This document shows positions 35,314 to 48,951 of a stretch of DNA of 64,000 nt, one piece after another. Positions within the stretch are counted from its first letter, which is position 1. The number at the start of each line of letters is the position of its first letter. Location: positions 2,332,501-2,396,500 of the forward strand of contig JAZGTN010000023.1 in NCBI GenBank assembly GCA_037783415.1, in the 5' to 3' direction. The DNA comes from Leptasterias polaris. Taxonomy: Eukaryota; Echinodermata; Asteroidea; Forcipulatida; Asteriidae. The notes under the pieces were generated by a model, which ran no database searches, was not told where the DNA came from, and worked only from the letters and a program-made list of their open reading frames with translations. A program made the translations under genes and the position numbers.

Positions 35314-38300
35314 CGAATTGTGACATTATTAGTATAAATCCATGGTTAGTGTTAAATCCAGTTAATGTTACCTATTGCATTTATTCCCGCGTAGACATTT
35401 TAGGGGTAGTGGATCGAGGGCAAGGTTCGTTTGAGAGTGTCCTTATAACCGCACGCCAAGTTGATTATTAACTACGTGGAAATGTTTAGCAGCAACGTGA
35501 ATCATTCAAAAGGTGAGCTTGGGGTCTGTTCGAGTAGAAGTAAATTGGAAGAGTGAATACGGAACAAGGAACTAGCATTATTATCATGTAAGAGTGCAGA
35601 TAGCGTGATCGAGAGTCAGTTCTTTGAAAGCGAAACCAGTGAGAATGTGTGTGAGACGTATAACAGGAATGGCCAAATGAAGGAATTAAAGAGTGAATCG
35701 GTCAGATTTAGATACAAACAAGTTTCCTGGTTTTGAATTAGTACGATAGAATTTATAGAATCGCTTGAATTAAAAAATATAAAAAGGGCATTTGAAAGCA
35801 ACCTCTTATTAGGAATTTTACTTACAGTTCGGAAAGAACCATCTAAGGGATACCTTTTAACGTCAAAATGGGAATTGGTACTAATTCCCAGTCTGAGCGG
35901 ATACATCAGAAATTATCCTATCTTCCTTTATAAGAAAGGACCAAAAATGCATTGGGACTGCCAGGAGGCCCTTACAATGCAAAAAACAATGTGTCTGCGA
36001 TAAGCCAGACAATGAGTTTATGTTCGTCTTACTTAAAATTGAGGAAGCAGAGTGAGTTATATGAAAGAGCAAGCAAAGAGGGGAAGAGAGCAAGGGCGAG
36101 AAAAGATATATAGAGTGCGTTGGCACTCAGTGATGAACTGTGATGAGAATTGGTATCTGTTTTATATGTAAGTTGATGCACTTGGTATACCGTAATCCAT
36201 TCTCTTTGGTATATATTTGTAATGTGTAGCCTACGTGTGGTGATCGAGGAAGATAATTTCAGACATTTTAATTAAATAATTAAATTTCACGTCAGCATGG
36301 TTCTGCCTATCAGAAAACCAGTTGGTGTTATAAATGCCACGTCATGTGCAACTGTCGCTGACTGTTTCCCGCTGAATTTTCCGAATTGCGGAAATTTGTT
36401 AAGCCAATTAGAATAAGTTGCTCTTTTTGGTTGGCAACCAACTTCATGAAAGTACGGAAGAACGCTGACTAAAGGGAGATGTAAGTGGGTTTTCAAACTT
36501 TTCAGTCAGATGTATAATGAAAATAAAAAGGGTCTTGAAGAGTTTGTTTTTTCTTCCTACGCTTGAAGATTTTGTTCAAACTGCACGATCTTTATGACAG
36601 AATCACTACTGAGATCGGTTTTACATGACTTCCTGTTTAGTAGTCCGATCATCTTGGTTTAATATTTACAGAGAAAAGTGCGGGTTACATCAAGTCGACC
36701 CGGGCCTATCTTTTCATTCAGACACAATTTCTTAATAACCCTCAGGTCCCCTTCACCCTGAAGAACTTTTAAAAAGAGAAGCGTGGGTGTGAATAGGAAG
36801 TGTGTAGATACATGTATACTGGCCTTACATATTGGTACGTGCCCTAAACGCCACACATCCAAATTGCTCGCGTATGAAAATGCCCGGATTGAGGGCGGGT
36901 GTCACGTGTGGACGTGATGACTGCACTATTGAAGACATTCCACGACGTGCCACCGTCGATAAAAAGCACTTGTGGCTGGTCGTAGAGAAATCATGAACTA
37001 TCACTAGAGATGTTCGACCTGCTGCCCTAGGGATGAGGAGGTAAGGGTGAATTACAGACGTGTACATGTATAACGTGGTGGACTTGATCATGAAGTAGAT
37101 GATAGCTTTACGTCTTTATCGTTTCTCGTCACCCTGAAGTACGAAGTAAAAAGGTTCCCTCTTTTTTTGCTACACCATTATTGGGAAATACCTGGCGAAG
37201 ATTAACAAGGCTTTTGAGAAACTTCTGTTGGATGTTGCCCTCAAATTTGATTCATTTGCTGTGACTTTGCGCAGTGATAACATTTTCGACTTTAAAACCA
37301 AACTTTGAAGATTAAACAACAAACTAACCCTTATTATACCATTAGCTATACAAAGCTGGTGTGAAAAAAAGTAATCTATCGAATGTGGGTTAGAATCAGA
37401 AGTTGACGGACTCGTCCAATGTGTAGTCACGTCTTGTGTCATTACTTTGTTTCACTCGTAAACTATTTTCAGGAGTTCATCTCAGTGTGCATGTGAAACG
37501 AGATACAAAGATCGATGGTTTCCAGTTGAATTTGTAAACAAAACAAAAGTTGTTAAACAGGATTTGATAGTTTTGAACATGATGGATGACCGTGACTGGG
37601 TATGTGCGACTTGTTTCGTGAGATGGTATGAGTTGTTGCATAGCGCAAGGGTAACTAGTCGCCTGAGCTTAACCAAGGTGTGTTGTGGCAGTGTGGACGA
37701 AGGTGGTTTTGTAAAGTTAGCACGTGTGGTATATTCGTTGTGCATGACATAAGGTTTTAAGGTTTAGACCTTTTCTTCGGGCGCCCGTCTCGTTTTTCCT
37801 CGAGTAATCTCCGTGTAACCAAAACGAGGCCGGGGAGAAAATAGATGGTCAATTTCATTTTGAATGTGTACACATGTAATCCTTTTTAGATAGAAACAAC
37901 ATCGTAGAGATGTCTCTAACCGACTGGCATGGCTTACCTACTATAGGCCTTATGACTAATAAGCTTGAAAAAGGATTAATTTTCCATGTTCAAATTACAT
38001 AGGCCTACCTTACTTTAAGTATACATGCTGGTATGCGTGACAATGAATGTAAACAATCTGTACGTCGTCGTAACCTTCAAGTTTTATACAACTTGAAAAC
38101 ATTTTTTTCAATCTACAAAGAAATATTTCATGGTGGCATGTGCCATTTTACAATAAATCATGTGTGTCTTGAGGGTGGTAAAACATTCAGAAACTGCGTT
38201 GCGTTTTCCAATATTAAATATGCACCTCAAAGTTTTACCTAGCCTCAGAGCACCTTTTCTCTACAGTCAACTCACGAAGTTACGTCACTGTTTCAGGTTG

Positions 38301-39472
38301 GCGGCTATAGGTTACATGAAGGTGTGGAAAAAGTTTTGTAAACTGTCGATTTGATTTTTTTTTTCCCCCAGAACTAATTATTTATGTACGCAGCCAGTTC
38401 TCAGGGCGTCAATGGTGATAGTTTTTGACGATTTTTTCAGGGAACAGAAGCTAGGGCATACCTTCAATTGTAAACAATATATAGTTACAGCATTATACGT
38501 TGTTGGTAAACGGGTCAGCTGTGGTACCATTTTTTAGAACAAGTTATAAATAATTAGTATTTAAAATCTATACGAATACAATGATACTTGCACAACACAC
38601 CTTTGATATGGTTGACGTTCTTATGCTGAAAAATGCATCTGTAGAAAGTACTTTAAAATGAATACATACAATGTATACAGTGCGTTGTTTAGTTATTCTC
38701 GTGTAAGAAAAACTAATGCGATATTCATGGTCACTGTTTTATAGACTTAAACATTACAGTAAAAAATTACGTGTCCCCAAAACGCCAGATTTAGCTACCG
38801 ATCTCTCCATCACATCAATTCAACATGCTTATATTTCAGCAGTGATGCTGAAAGTCAATTTATAAAGGCCACAACCAAAACCATATAGGTTGCCACATCC
38901 CATATCCGGATACGACCCAATTGGGAAAGTCACAACGATTACTTTGCCTGTTTTTTGTCTCAATTTTTTTTATAGATTAAAGGGTATTTTTGTACATAAA
39001 CAAAATCAGGTAAATATTGGTTACAGTAATATTTGTTACACAGTACCCATGTTATTCAAGGAATTATAGATTTAAAGTGGATTAGATTTTGTAAATACTA
39101 TTGTAAATAGAAATATACTCCGTCGATTTAACCTAAAAAACGTCCTTACTTTTCAATCTAAAAAAAATAATTCAAAAATGAATCAAGAAGACAGCCGGCT
39201 TATATGTACCCAACTCTGTTCAAGATATCAAAATAGATGTACATTAAAATATATATATCTACAATTTCCGCATGTTGTTTTACTGTATTCAAAACTAAGT
39301 AAAATTGTAAGTACTGACCGAAATGGAAAATATTATACCAACTAAGAACGTAATTTTGCAAAACAAAATTGCTGTATGTGGCAAAATGTCCAAAATGTTC
39401 AATACCAAGGAGATTCTGCTTTGAATCTTATCGATCTGAGGGTTTTGGAAGACACTTCCAACCCAACTCCGA
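35314..39472. other. Unassigned intergenic sequence
   Basis: About 4.2 kb of AT-rich sequence with no supported gene, RNA or bounded element. Scattered frames of 60-97 codons lack motifs. Confidence 0.4.
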
Positions 39473-39669
39473 AGATACCATTGTGATGGTCACACACGTG
39501 GTGCTATTATGGTCACACACGTGTTGCTATTGGATACCATTGTGATGGTCAAACACGTGGTGCTATTATGGTCACACACGTGTTGCTATTGGATACCATT
39601 GTGATGGTCAAACACGTGGTGCTATTATGGTCACACACGTGGTGATGGTCAAACACGTGGTGCTATTAT
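39473..39669. repeat. 59-bp tandem repeat carrying CACGTG (E-box) motifs
   Basis: About three units contain ATACCATTGTGATGGTCA, ACACGTGGTGCTATTATGG and TCACACACGTGTTGCTATTG. Seven ACACGTG sites occur in under 200 bp, spaced by 26-33 bp where unit structure is intact. CACGTG is the canonical E-box bound by bHLH factors (general knowledge). A regulatory role is not shown. Confidence 0.85.
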
Positions 39670-40103
39670 TAGGCTTTCAAACCAAGCCAAGCATACAACA
39701 CCTAACTCGTTAAAAAATTGACAATGTTCCCGCCATCACAGACTTATAGTTGACATCGTGTATTATACGTCACATCATCAAGTACTAGTTTTTATTCTAA
39801 ACTTGTGTCAGGTTCGTTATGTATTTCAGGCGTTTATGTGAAAATTATAATCATCTTCAATTGCATATTTTTTATGAAAAGGTAAGTGACTGTTACTAAG
39901 CGAATCAAACGGAAAACATGGACAACTGAAATGCTAATGAGGTTTATAGTTTTTCTAAAAATAATATTTTTTGGATTGATCTGTATCTTATAAACCTATA
40001 ACTTAGTTCAGTTTGTAACTAGATCTCTTTATATAAGTTTTACTAAAACAGAAAGGAAGAGAAAGAGAGGAAAAGGTCTTAAACTAAAATTAAAAAAATG
40101 TGC
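39670..40103. other. Unassigned intergenic sequence
   Basis: Nothing recognised between the two tandem arrays. Confidence 0.4.
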
Positions 40104-40232
40104 TATATAGTAATGGTTACTTGTACTGTGGTAATGGTTACTTGTACTATAGTGATGGTTACTTGTACTATATAGTAATGGTTACTTGTGTTATAGTAAT
40201 GGTTACTTGTACTATAGTATATGGTTACTTGC
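40104..40232. repeat. ~21-bp tandem repeat, six units
   Basis: Units are variants of ATAGTAATGGTTACTTGTAC. GTAATGGTTAC contains the near-palindrome GTAA-TGG-TTAC. Unit length varies by 2-3 bp through TA insertions. Confidence 0.8.
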
Positions 40233-41681
40233 CATGAACTACTAGTCTGAAAAAAGAGTGATTCAACACTATCTGTTCACGTAAAATTAAATATTTCACA
40301 TGGCACTGTAGATAAGAACTTATTCAGAACATTGTGTTTTATGGAATCAAAAATGCAGAGGTCCGTGAACGGACAATCAATCTTCTAAGCCCCGCCCACT
40401 AAATTACTAAAATAGTGGTTCACCCATGGACTTAGCTGCTTTGAAAATTATTTAGACCAGCATGCACCTCATTTTACGGCTAAAGCGCGCGTAAAAATGT
40501 TGCGAAGTTGTCTACGACTGGTCAGGTCCAGCCACCTGCTTCACACACACTGTACGCACTGTATAGATTTGTGTCACGTTAGGCTACTCCGTTCAATTAA
40601 TAAGTGTGTGATTGATAACGATAGGCCACTATAAACATCCATTGCTCTTGGGGTGCGATCTTAGAGTTGCTGTCTTTAGAACTAATGGTATGTTTATATA
40701 TTTATTTCTCGGCTGTGATTGGCAAACGCACTGTCGAGGGGCGTGTTTCATGGATTGGTCGATATTCAAATTATGTCACAAGGACAACAAAACTATCAAC
40801 AATTAAACAAGGCTAAAGACTCCATACAAAAGCTGCCAATACGGTATAAAAATAACAAATTGACAACAAATTCAAAAATTAAACTATTAAATGTAATATG
40901 ATGACTTATTCTTCATCCTTGTCAATATTGTTATGCATGTTCACTTTATGATGATTGAGCGTGTCCAATTCTGGTGACAAAATATTCTAATGCTTCGTGT
41001 ATACTACAGATCACAGAAAACTGTTAATGTTATGAAGAAAAAAGTAGAATCAAATTGCATTGACTCTGCATGTAAAATATAGTTGGGGTTTTGGTGTACA
41101 GCATCGTTACATATGAGAGTTTTAATATTAATGGGTAAATAAAATGACTCATCAACGTTCTGTTTGATTCTGTTGGACTGAGGACTGAACTAGTAAACTG
41201 CTTTGTATCATGGAGGTTGATTATGTTCTACCTAACAGAAGTAGAATATTTCTACCCCAATAATGGAATCAGACACACCACCGTAATTATAGTCCAAAGT
41301 GTCGAGTTACTATATATGGTGTTGGATTTTGTTTGAGTGACGAAATCACTGCAGGCAGAAATGGTTAATGTATCAGTATCTTCTGGGAGGTCAGTGCCCC
41401 CAATAGAACACACAGCTCTTATTGTAAAAATGCTATATAAAGTCTCACGGATTGGGGGAAAATTATTTTTGTAAACACGTCAAGAAGAAAATGTGTTTTA
41501 ATCGATGATTGTTAAATGCAGTGAAACAGTTCTTCAAGAATAATACTAAATACTCGTTGGTTGTACTCATTGATTCATTTCAAATTTAAATATTCTTTAT
41601 GATAGGTGTTTTCACGATAACACTGCTAAACACACACACACACACACACACAAGTGTGTAAACACCTGCAATCGGGGACAT
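40233..41681. other. Unassigned intergenic sequence with a (CA)n microsatellite
   Basis: A (CA)n run lies at 41632-41652. Nothing else was recognised. Confidence 0.4.
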
Positions 41682-41870
41682 CCTATTGTCCATCTTTTTG
41701 GGGGGTACCTTTTGGCAACAGCGCCCATTGGTTTTGACACACTTTATAACTGGGGACCTTCACCCAACTGGGACCACTATATTGTACTTTTCTGTTATCG
41801 GTCCGGTTTGACTGTGTGTACAAAACCAATGGGAGATGTTGCCAAAAAGCGAAAGATGGACAATAGGAAC
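41682..41870. mobile_element. Short MITE with ~45-bp imperfect inverted ends
   Basis: CCTATTGTCCATCTTTTTGG, then TTTTGGCAACAGCGCCCATTGGTTTTG, is mirrored by CAAAACCAATGGGAGATGTTGCCAAAAAGCGAAAGATGGACAATAGG (positions 41821-41867). The element is 189 bp without coding capacity. Confidence 0.75.
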
Positions 41871-43845
41871 CCTCGTTTGTTCAACTGTCTGTCCTGACAA
41901 ACATAAATACCGTTGTTTTCCTTTAACATAACATACGGGTTGTCCCTTTAGTTATTTAGTCCTCGTACAACCCACCCAGGAGATAACTCAGCGGCCAAGA
42001 GAGAGAGACCCAATGCCCAACTATTTCCAACGATAACTCGACTGGACTGTAACTCGAAAACCATCGAAGCACACATCTAAAACCATGGGACAGCCTAACA
42101 ATAAATGCCCCACACTCCAGAAGAAAACAAAACACGCATACTTTTATCCCCGAAACTGTAGATCGTGACCTACTAAAATGAAATAACATTTTACGTTACA
42201 ATACGCCCAGAGCATTTTTACGAAACTCTTCAAAGCACGTGAATAAATTTCAAAGCAAATGCTACAGTGGGGGGATTCACTCAACAGAATTCGCCTGCCG
42301 CACTTCATTTAAGGGGAAACACCACAATGACGGGAAGACACGTTACCATACCCCCAGACAATCTTATAAACAACCCATTTTCGCAGAGCCAAAGAGCTGT
42401 ACATAATTACTGTGGTCTTTAGGCAAGCTCTAAGGGAAATTAGTTTTTAGAACATAAGTATACTACTTCAGCTGTAGTTAAATGCAATGCTTCCACACGG
42501 TGCCGGAAACATAGAGTGCAGTAACCGGAAACAGTTCGTTCCTGCATAGAGAAAGGACACCTTTCTCTATGGTTCCTGTAACTGAATCATTATTGTTAGA
42601 ACGTCGCTCCTTTTTATCGCACGCCCTCAATCGCTCAACCGGTCGTTCATTTTGTTAAATTTGCAACAGCAAAATTCTCCGGGTTTATGCTACTGGCATT
42701 TCTTTACAGTAACGAGAATACGAGAAAAATAACTACTGTAAACTTTTTGGAAGACAGGAGTATACAATTTTACGACGTGGAAGGGGGGCATTAGTCACGG
42801 ACTCGGTGGAAGCAAAACAATGTGACTTCCTTTTAGTAACGGGTTGAGGTGGAAAAATGCTTTCTTTCTCGAAATGCTTTCTTTCTCGAAATGCGTAGAG
42901 CTTTAAGTGCCGAAACACTTGTTAATGAAACAGCAAGAGTGTAAAACACTTACTTTACCTTACATCCCTTGCCAAAGTGAACTACTGGTCGAGTTGTATT
43001 CGAAACTGTTGATTCAGGTCAAGCCACAAGCCACTGCAGTGTGTGAGTTGGATTTTTGCCGAGCGAGCGTTCTGTGATGACCGTAGCTTGTTCCCGCTGT
43101 TCCGTTGTTGTCGAACCTTCTCTTCCAAATCCAGATGAGCCTTCACAGATTGGAACCTTGCGGACTTGTTTTCTCTGGATTGACGGCAATCATTCCAGGT
43201 TACTCTGGTAACAACAGCTCTCTCTCTCTATGGGGGAGTAGAGTCTGGTGTAAGTTGCTGCTACACGGTTGCAAAAGACTTCCGGTTGGTGTGGGCTAGG
43301 ACTCCACATTCTATTCCAAACCATGTGTGAGGCATCATTGAAACATGATAATATAGTTACCGTTTGGGCCCGGTCTTGGCATCCACATTGTTGTTTGTAA
43401 CAAACAAACAAATGTAAAGTTGCAAACCACCATACCCGAGTGTCAAACAGCCCTGCATGTCTGGTATCCCGACGTCGCACGATGTTAGTCTCCATAATTC
43501 AACATACACCACAGAATAGAAAAAACGTGGCCGTTGTCACTGACATTCTAAAACTACAACTTACTGCATTTTTATGACAATTGTGATTCAATATGAATGC
43601 CCAAAACTGTCCTCAAGCATCTCGGCCTCTGTTGTTATCACAGGATACAACTTAAATCACATTTCCATGCACCATACATTTTGTATTCCTGGTAACCTTT
43701 GCACCGTCATGAAAACGACGGGAAGAACCAAGGCGCTGCCATTTTCGTTCATGTGCGCATGCTTGCTGTCAAGCAATGCAACAAGTGACGGAACACAATA
43801 AGAACACGCATTATGCAATGTACCGGAATGTTAAACAATGGCGCA
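41871..43845. other. Unassigned intergenic sequence with a perfect hairpin
   Basis: A 12-bp perfect stem, CATAGAGAAAGG / CCTTTCTCTATG, with a 3-nt loop lies at 42545-42571. GAAATGCTTTCTTTCTC is duplicated in tandem near 42856-42890. No gene is supported. Confidence 0.45.
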
Positions 43846-44552
43846 ATAGACTGTGCAAGTCTCGCGCGTATCCGAACGAGAAAACACGTCAAACGAAGAA
43901 AATTTTTATTTCTGAAATCAAATCTTTGTTTTAAATTATATCTCATGACAAAATCTGAACAACAAAAATAAATCATTACAATTTTATGAAATTAGTTTTA
44001 GCTTTTAAAAAAATACGCCAAAGTGTGTTAATTATTATTAAAAACAAATTAAAACTCTGGGACAAGGATGCTTTTTTGATGTTAACTTTTTAGAAACCCC
44101 TTACGCAGATTCGTGAAGGTCAAACGGGTTTTAAATTGGCCCGTATCGCAGTTTAAAGAGGAATGCCGACGCCTCAACACCATAGACTGCAATGAAAAGG
44201 GTTCGCTTTGCAATTACAGCATCTGGCGATTATAATCGCGCATCCAAAACAAGCTTTTACATAAGTTTTATGATCGGAGGTGAGCACAAAATTCTTAATT
44301 TTTTGCAATAACCGGAAGCTGAGGTCAAGTTTAATTCTCGGGTTTTCTTGTTATATTGTTGAATTGGTTTTACTTTCATATTTTGTTATCACTTAGTATT
44401 ACATTCCCAACAACATGTATAATTTTCTAGGTCATAAACTACGTTAAACTAAAATAATTGACGAAACAAAATCTCGCCCACGTAAAACTCCATATGGTTG
44501 GGACCACTATGGTCCCGGAAGTTCGAATGCGCGCGAGACTTGCACAGTCTAT
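43846..44552. mobile_element. 0.7-kb element with 23-bp perfect inverted ends
   Basis: ATAGACTGTGCAAGTCTCGC then GCG (43846-43868) is perfectly inverted at 44530-44552. The 707-bp span has no transposase frame, so it is a nonautonomous DNA element or an internally deleted one. A clear target duplication was not found. Confidence 0.75.
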
Positions 44553-47500
44553 AAGTGACTAAATTGGGTCGCCTTAATCGCAGCTGAAGACTTGAATTCG
44601 GACACAATCTTTTGTTTGAGATCTGAAACTTATGATTTGTTGGTCATAAACTAAAAAGGGCGGTTAGGATTTGTGGTTAAAATTACCCCGGCATCAACCA
44701 TATTTCGGTCACGGGGCTTTAGCTGGGGCCCACTTCTTGTGACCGAAATTAATTAGGCCTACTTCGGATGCTGACCAAGAAGATTGTTCCTCTCCTTTCT
44801 CATACAATAGACCTTTCTTTTGTACAAACATCAACCTCCATTTTGTATAAGAGGCATTCAGTAGCAAAAAGGCTTGGAAAAAATGTGCACTCATAGGTCT
44901 TTTGTTAGAACTTTAAAACTTATTTTTATGAAGTAGGGCCTAATAGTTTACTTTTTGCTTTGGCCAGTATGTTCTAATTTGATAGCATTATTGGTCAATT
45001 AATAAACCGTTCTGTATTTTTTACAATGAAACTGCTGCTAGTTTTGCCAGCCACTGGCCGGCAAAACTCGCAGTTGTGACGTTGCAAAAGAATGTTTTAT
45101 TAAAACAAATAACTTAAAAGGTCAATCGTTATTACGATCGGAAACATGGGCTGAGAGTTCAGTCGAATTTATGATAGCTGGAGAAATGTTACTATGGAAT
45201 GACTCCGAATTACACAATGCATGGAAGGTTCCACTAAATACTGGCTCCCCAGTAAGCCAAAAACTTGAAACCTCATAACCTAGCACAGGCCAGCAAAACA
45301 TCGAGAAGCCATCAAAGAACAGATGGCTCCACTGTGTCAGAGGTTGGGTAGGTCTTTAATATTACGTCTGTACAATTTTGTGCACACATAATATGAGTTA
45401 AATATTTTGAAGCCCTCAAAAAAAATAACAACACAACTTTGGGACCTGATTCACCCTCTTAGAAATGTGGCACAGTCCAGTGTAGGATATCAAGGACTAT
45501 AATGACTCCCCCTGGCCATTGCACTATGGAGAAAACAATGAAATAAATAAAATGCGCCATACTTATGTTATAGTTCTACCAGCGCTCAGCTTAAGGGTTT
45601 AAAGGCAACCTATCTCCCTGGGCTAGTCCGTTATTGTGTCTTATGCAAAACGGCCTTGGCGCACTAATGTTATCATTTGGGGGTATTGTCGTTGTTGTTT
45701 GGGTTTTTTTCAGCAAAGTACTTAAGTTAATTCACCCAAAATAGTTTGACAACGGTCGTGATACTAAAGACCTTGCAAGAATCATTCATTGATCTTGTGA
45801 GTATTGTTTTGAAATCATTCAGAGATCAAACAATACAATGTACATCAGCTGATATGTACTTTGTTCGGTTCTGGGCTGATAAATTATTTGTTCTCCTGTT
45901 TGCAGACGACGATTGCCTGGAACAAAGTATGCTACACACTACACAGGCCAGGTAAAATGGCTAGTTGGCGTTCGCGTGTAGGTCTACGTGTAAAGAGAAA
46001 ACATATCGAGAAAAAAACCCAAAATGGCACACCTTGGCGAAAAGAAGAAAGCCAGCGAGAAATAAACACTTATGGCCAAGGGGTTTCGCAGACAGGTGCT
46101 GTGTGGAGATTGCAGCATCTCGTATTCCCAGGAGAAAAAAGGAAGACTGTTTTCGCGATGAGTAATGTGGATTAAACGGCCCTTTTTGAGGAGTCAATTA
46201 CCTGTTCTTGCGAAGACTTGGGCAGAAACTGAGATGGGGATCGTATTGATTAGTTCAATAAGTTTACTCTGTCCAACAAGGTGGGTATAGAACCATAGTG
46301 GCATGCAGGAAGTGGCAACTCCACATCCCCTGTAGTGTCCCGACACATGAACTTCGGAAACGTACAAAAGAACTTATGAAGCTGTTTGAGCTCATTGATT
46401 TATCTCAGATTATTGTCAAATATTTTTTTCTGATGGGAGCAGGTTTCATATGACTGTTCCCGCGCTAATTGTCGGTAAAACAGCGCACTGGAACGAGATA
46501 CAGCAGCATGTTCGCAGGGGGATTGGGGAAATGGGTAACGCTATACACAAAACATGTCAACCGTCCCTTCGATACACGGTGAAGACGCAGTGTCTCTAGG
46601 TGATTCACCGGTCAAATAAAAGAGTTTCAAATCTCCAACTTGTGTACAAACTGTCCTTATGAAAGCCGGCTTACAAAATGCTGTCAAATTTTGAAACAAC
46701 TCTTGAGTTTTAATCCAATCTTGATTTATAAGGCTACAAATCAAGCAATACAACCGTCCAGGTAATCGTTATGTTTTCTTTTCTCCGAAAAAAATGGAGC
46801 TGCACCTTTTTGATTAAAATTTCCAAGGACTTTAAATCGTGTTCTCAAAAACTCAATAACCAAAAAATGTGTTTGAATGAATGCACTCTTCGGACCGGTA
46901 TCTTTATTAAGGGAATGCATATCAAGATTTGAAAGGGATCAAGGGATCTGAAAGCATATAAAGTCATGCCAATCATCCCAGCTTCAAGAAACTAAAATAT
47001 TGCACCGTTGAAATATGAAACTTCACAAATGGGATATGAAACTGCACAGTATGCTTCCAAGTGTTTGCGAAATGTCTGATAGACATTGCTCTTGGTTAAC
47101 TAAACCATGGGCCACCATTTTAACCCTTTACTGATCGAGTGCATCTACCGAAAATCACACAAATGTTGTACATTTCCTCTGGTTAACCGTGACCATAAAT
47201 GGGGGGGGGGGTGCTGGAAACCACATAGCTGCTCAGAATGCCTGCCAGACATATTTTGTTGGCTGTGTTGACCCTGATGACATCATGTAGCAGTTTTTGT
47301 ACGCTGGGAACGGTTGTGTTTTTTTCCAAGCCTACTATCACAAAAAAAACAAAAAAAACTGGGAACACCCTCCCCCTCTTAGATGTGTGGGGGAATGGTC
47401 CAGTAAAGGTATAGGATACAAAGGACGTTCAGATCGCTCTGGGCATTGCAACCGGGGAACACAATGAAATACATAACTTGTGAACTATACAAAACCAAAA

Positions 47501-48500
47501 GCACTCAATATGGCCCAAATCAACAGACTCGCATTGTGACTAACGTAGACCAGGTTTGTAGAATGATATGCAGCCGATGAGACAACCGATTGTCAATTTA
47601 TGGAATGTTGTTCTTGATGCTATATTAAAGACGGGTGTTTCATTATATCCTAATTCCTTGCAGTCAAAAGGCGAACTTACATCCAGCAGTCACGGGGTTG
47701 GCACTAATGACGTCACTGTCATCGCAGAGTAGCACTATACCCCCGAGGGAAAGTTTCTGTTTTCAATATCACTACCGTGCATAGTTCAAGATTGTCCGAT
47801 TACAGTTATCCGTATTCAATGAGCGTGAGCTATTATGAACACATGGATGCGAGAATAAAAGGGCGAGGTAAGAATATTCAACCCTTGTGTGAAAGAATCC
47901 ATGTTTAAACCAACGGTCGTGTATCCAGACTCTCCTCCGTTGGCTAATGGCAATCGTATCAGAAGTGTTGGGTTCCCGCCTCTATACTTTTAGGCTCCCT
48001 TGGAGAGTATACATAATTGATACAATTAATTGGGCCGGGGTTGAGTGCAAACTCCCCGCCCGTGGTTGATGATCATCGGCGACTCGATGACTAACGCTAA
48101 AACAAAAACACTTCCCGATGCCAAAAAACCGGAACGAAGATTAGACTCGCGGATATGGTCCCTTCCAAAAACAAATGAAATTTTAGTGTTTTTCATTTAG
48201 AGCCTATCATATAATTTCGATCAACTATTACCAAGGCTATCTCTTCTTAAAACCTTAATTTCTAACCAAGGTACATAATAAAGGTGAGTGGGCAAAATGG
48301 AGAGGCAAATTTGACTGGTTGAAAACCGAGATTACTTGATTGATCCATTTATTTAAAAGGGGGTGGGTGTTGTCAGTATAATAGACCTATTAAAGTCATC
48401 GCCATTCAACGTCTAGACAACACGCCATCAAAAAGTTCAACTAATTAGACGATAAAATACGTTTAAAATGTTAACTGCAGATTGAGGAGGTAATTTAACA
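44553..48500. other. Intergenic with a diverged repeat pair
   Basis: 45437-45560 and 47357-47490 share CCCTCTTAGA, GTCCAGT, AGGATA, AAGGAC, CATTGCA and ACAATGAAATA in order, which suggests two old copies of one element. TTTCGGTCAC / GTGACCGAAA near 44703-44750 and GTTTTGCC / GGCAAAAC near 45035-45067 are short foldbacks. No gene is supported. Confidence 0.4.
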
Positions 48501-48951
48501 CCCTCCTCGGTAGTCTCGGTTCGAGACGGTCTTGATGATTTTATTCCACGATCCACGGTCAGCATACATCGCGCAATACACTACCCACGCCTCCCACACA
48601 CACACCCGTCTGCCGCGCACAGCCATGAAGCGCTAGCCACACAACGCTATCACACAACGCTATCTGCCGCGCACAGCCATGAAGCGCTAGCCACACAACG
48701 CTATCACACAACGCTATCAGCCACACAATGATATCAGTTGTGTGATAGCGTTGTGTGGCTAGCGCTTCATGGCTGTGCGCGGCATGCAGATAGCGTTGTG
48801 TGATAGCGTTGTGTGGCTAGCGCTTCATGGCTGTGCGCGGCAGACGGGTGTGTGTGTGGGAGGCGTGGGTAGTGTATTGCGCGAGGTATGCTGACCGTGG
48901 ATCGTGGAATAAAATCACCAAGACCGTCTCGAACCGAGACTACCTCCTCGG
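48501..48951. mobile_element. 450-bp near-perfect palindrome (foldback element) with internal duplication
   Basis: Arms of about 200 bp mirror each other around about 48730. The outer part GTAGTCTCGGTTCGAGACGG runs through CCACGATCCACGGTCAGCAT and CACTACCCACGCCTCCCACA to GCCGCGCACAGCCATGAAGC. Each arm carries two copies of a ~54-bp block (GCCGCGCACAGCCATGAAGC...ACAACGCTATC). Mismatches are few. No coding capacity; frames across it are by-products. Confidence 0.9.
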
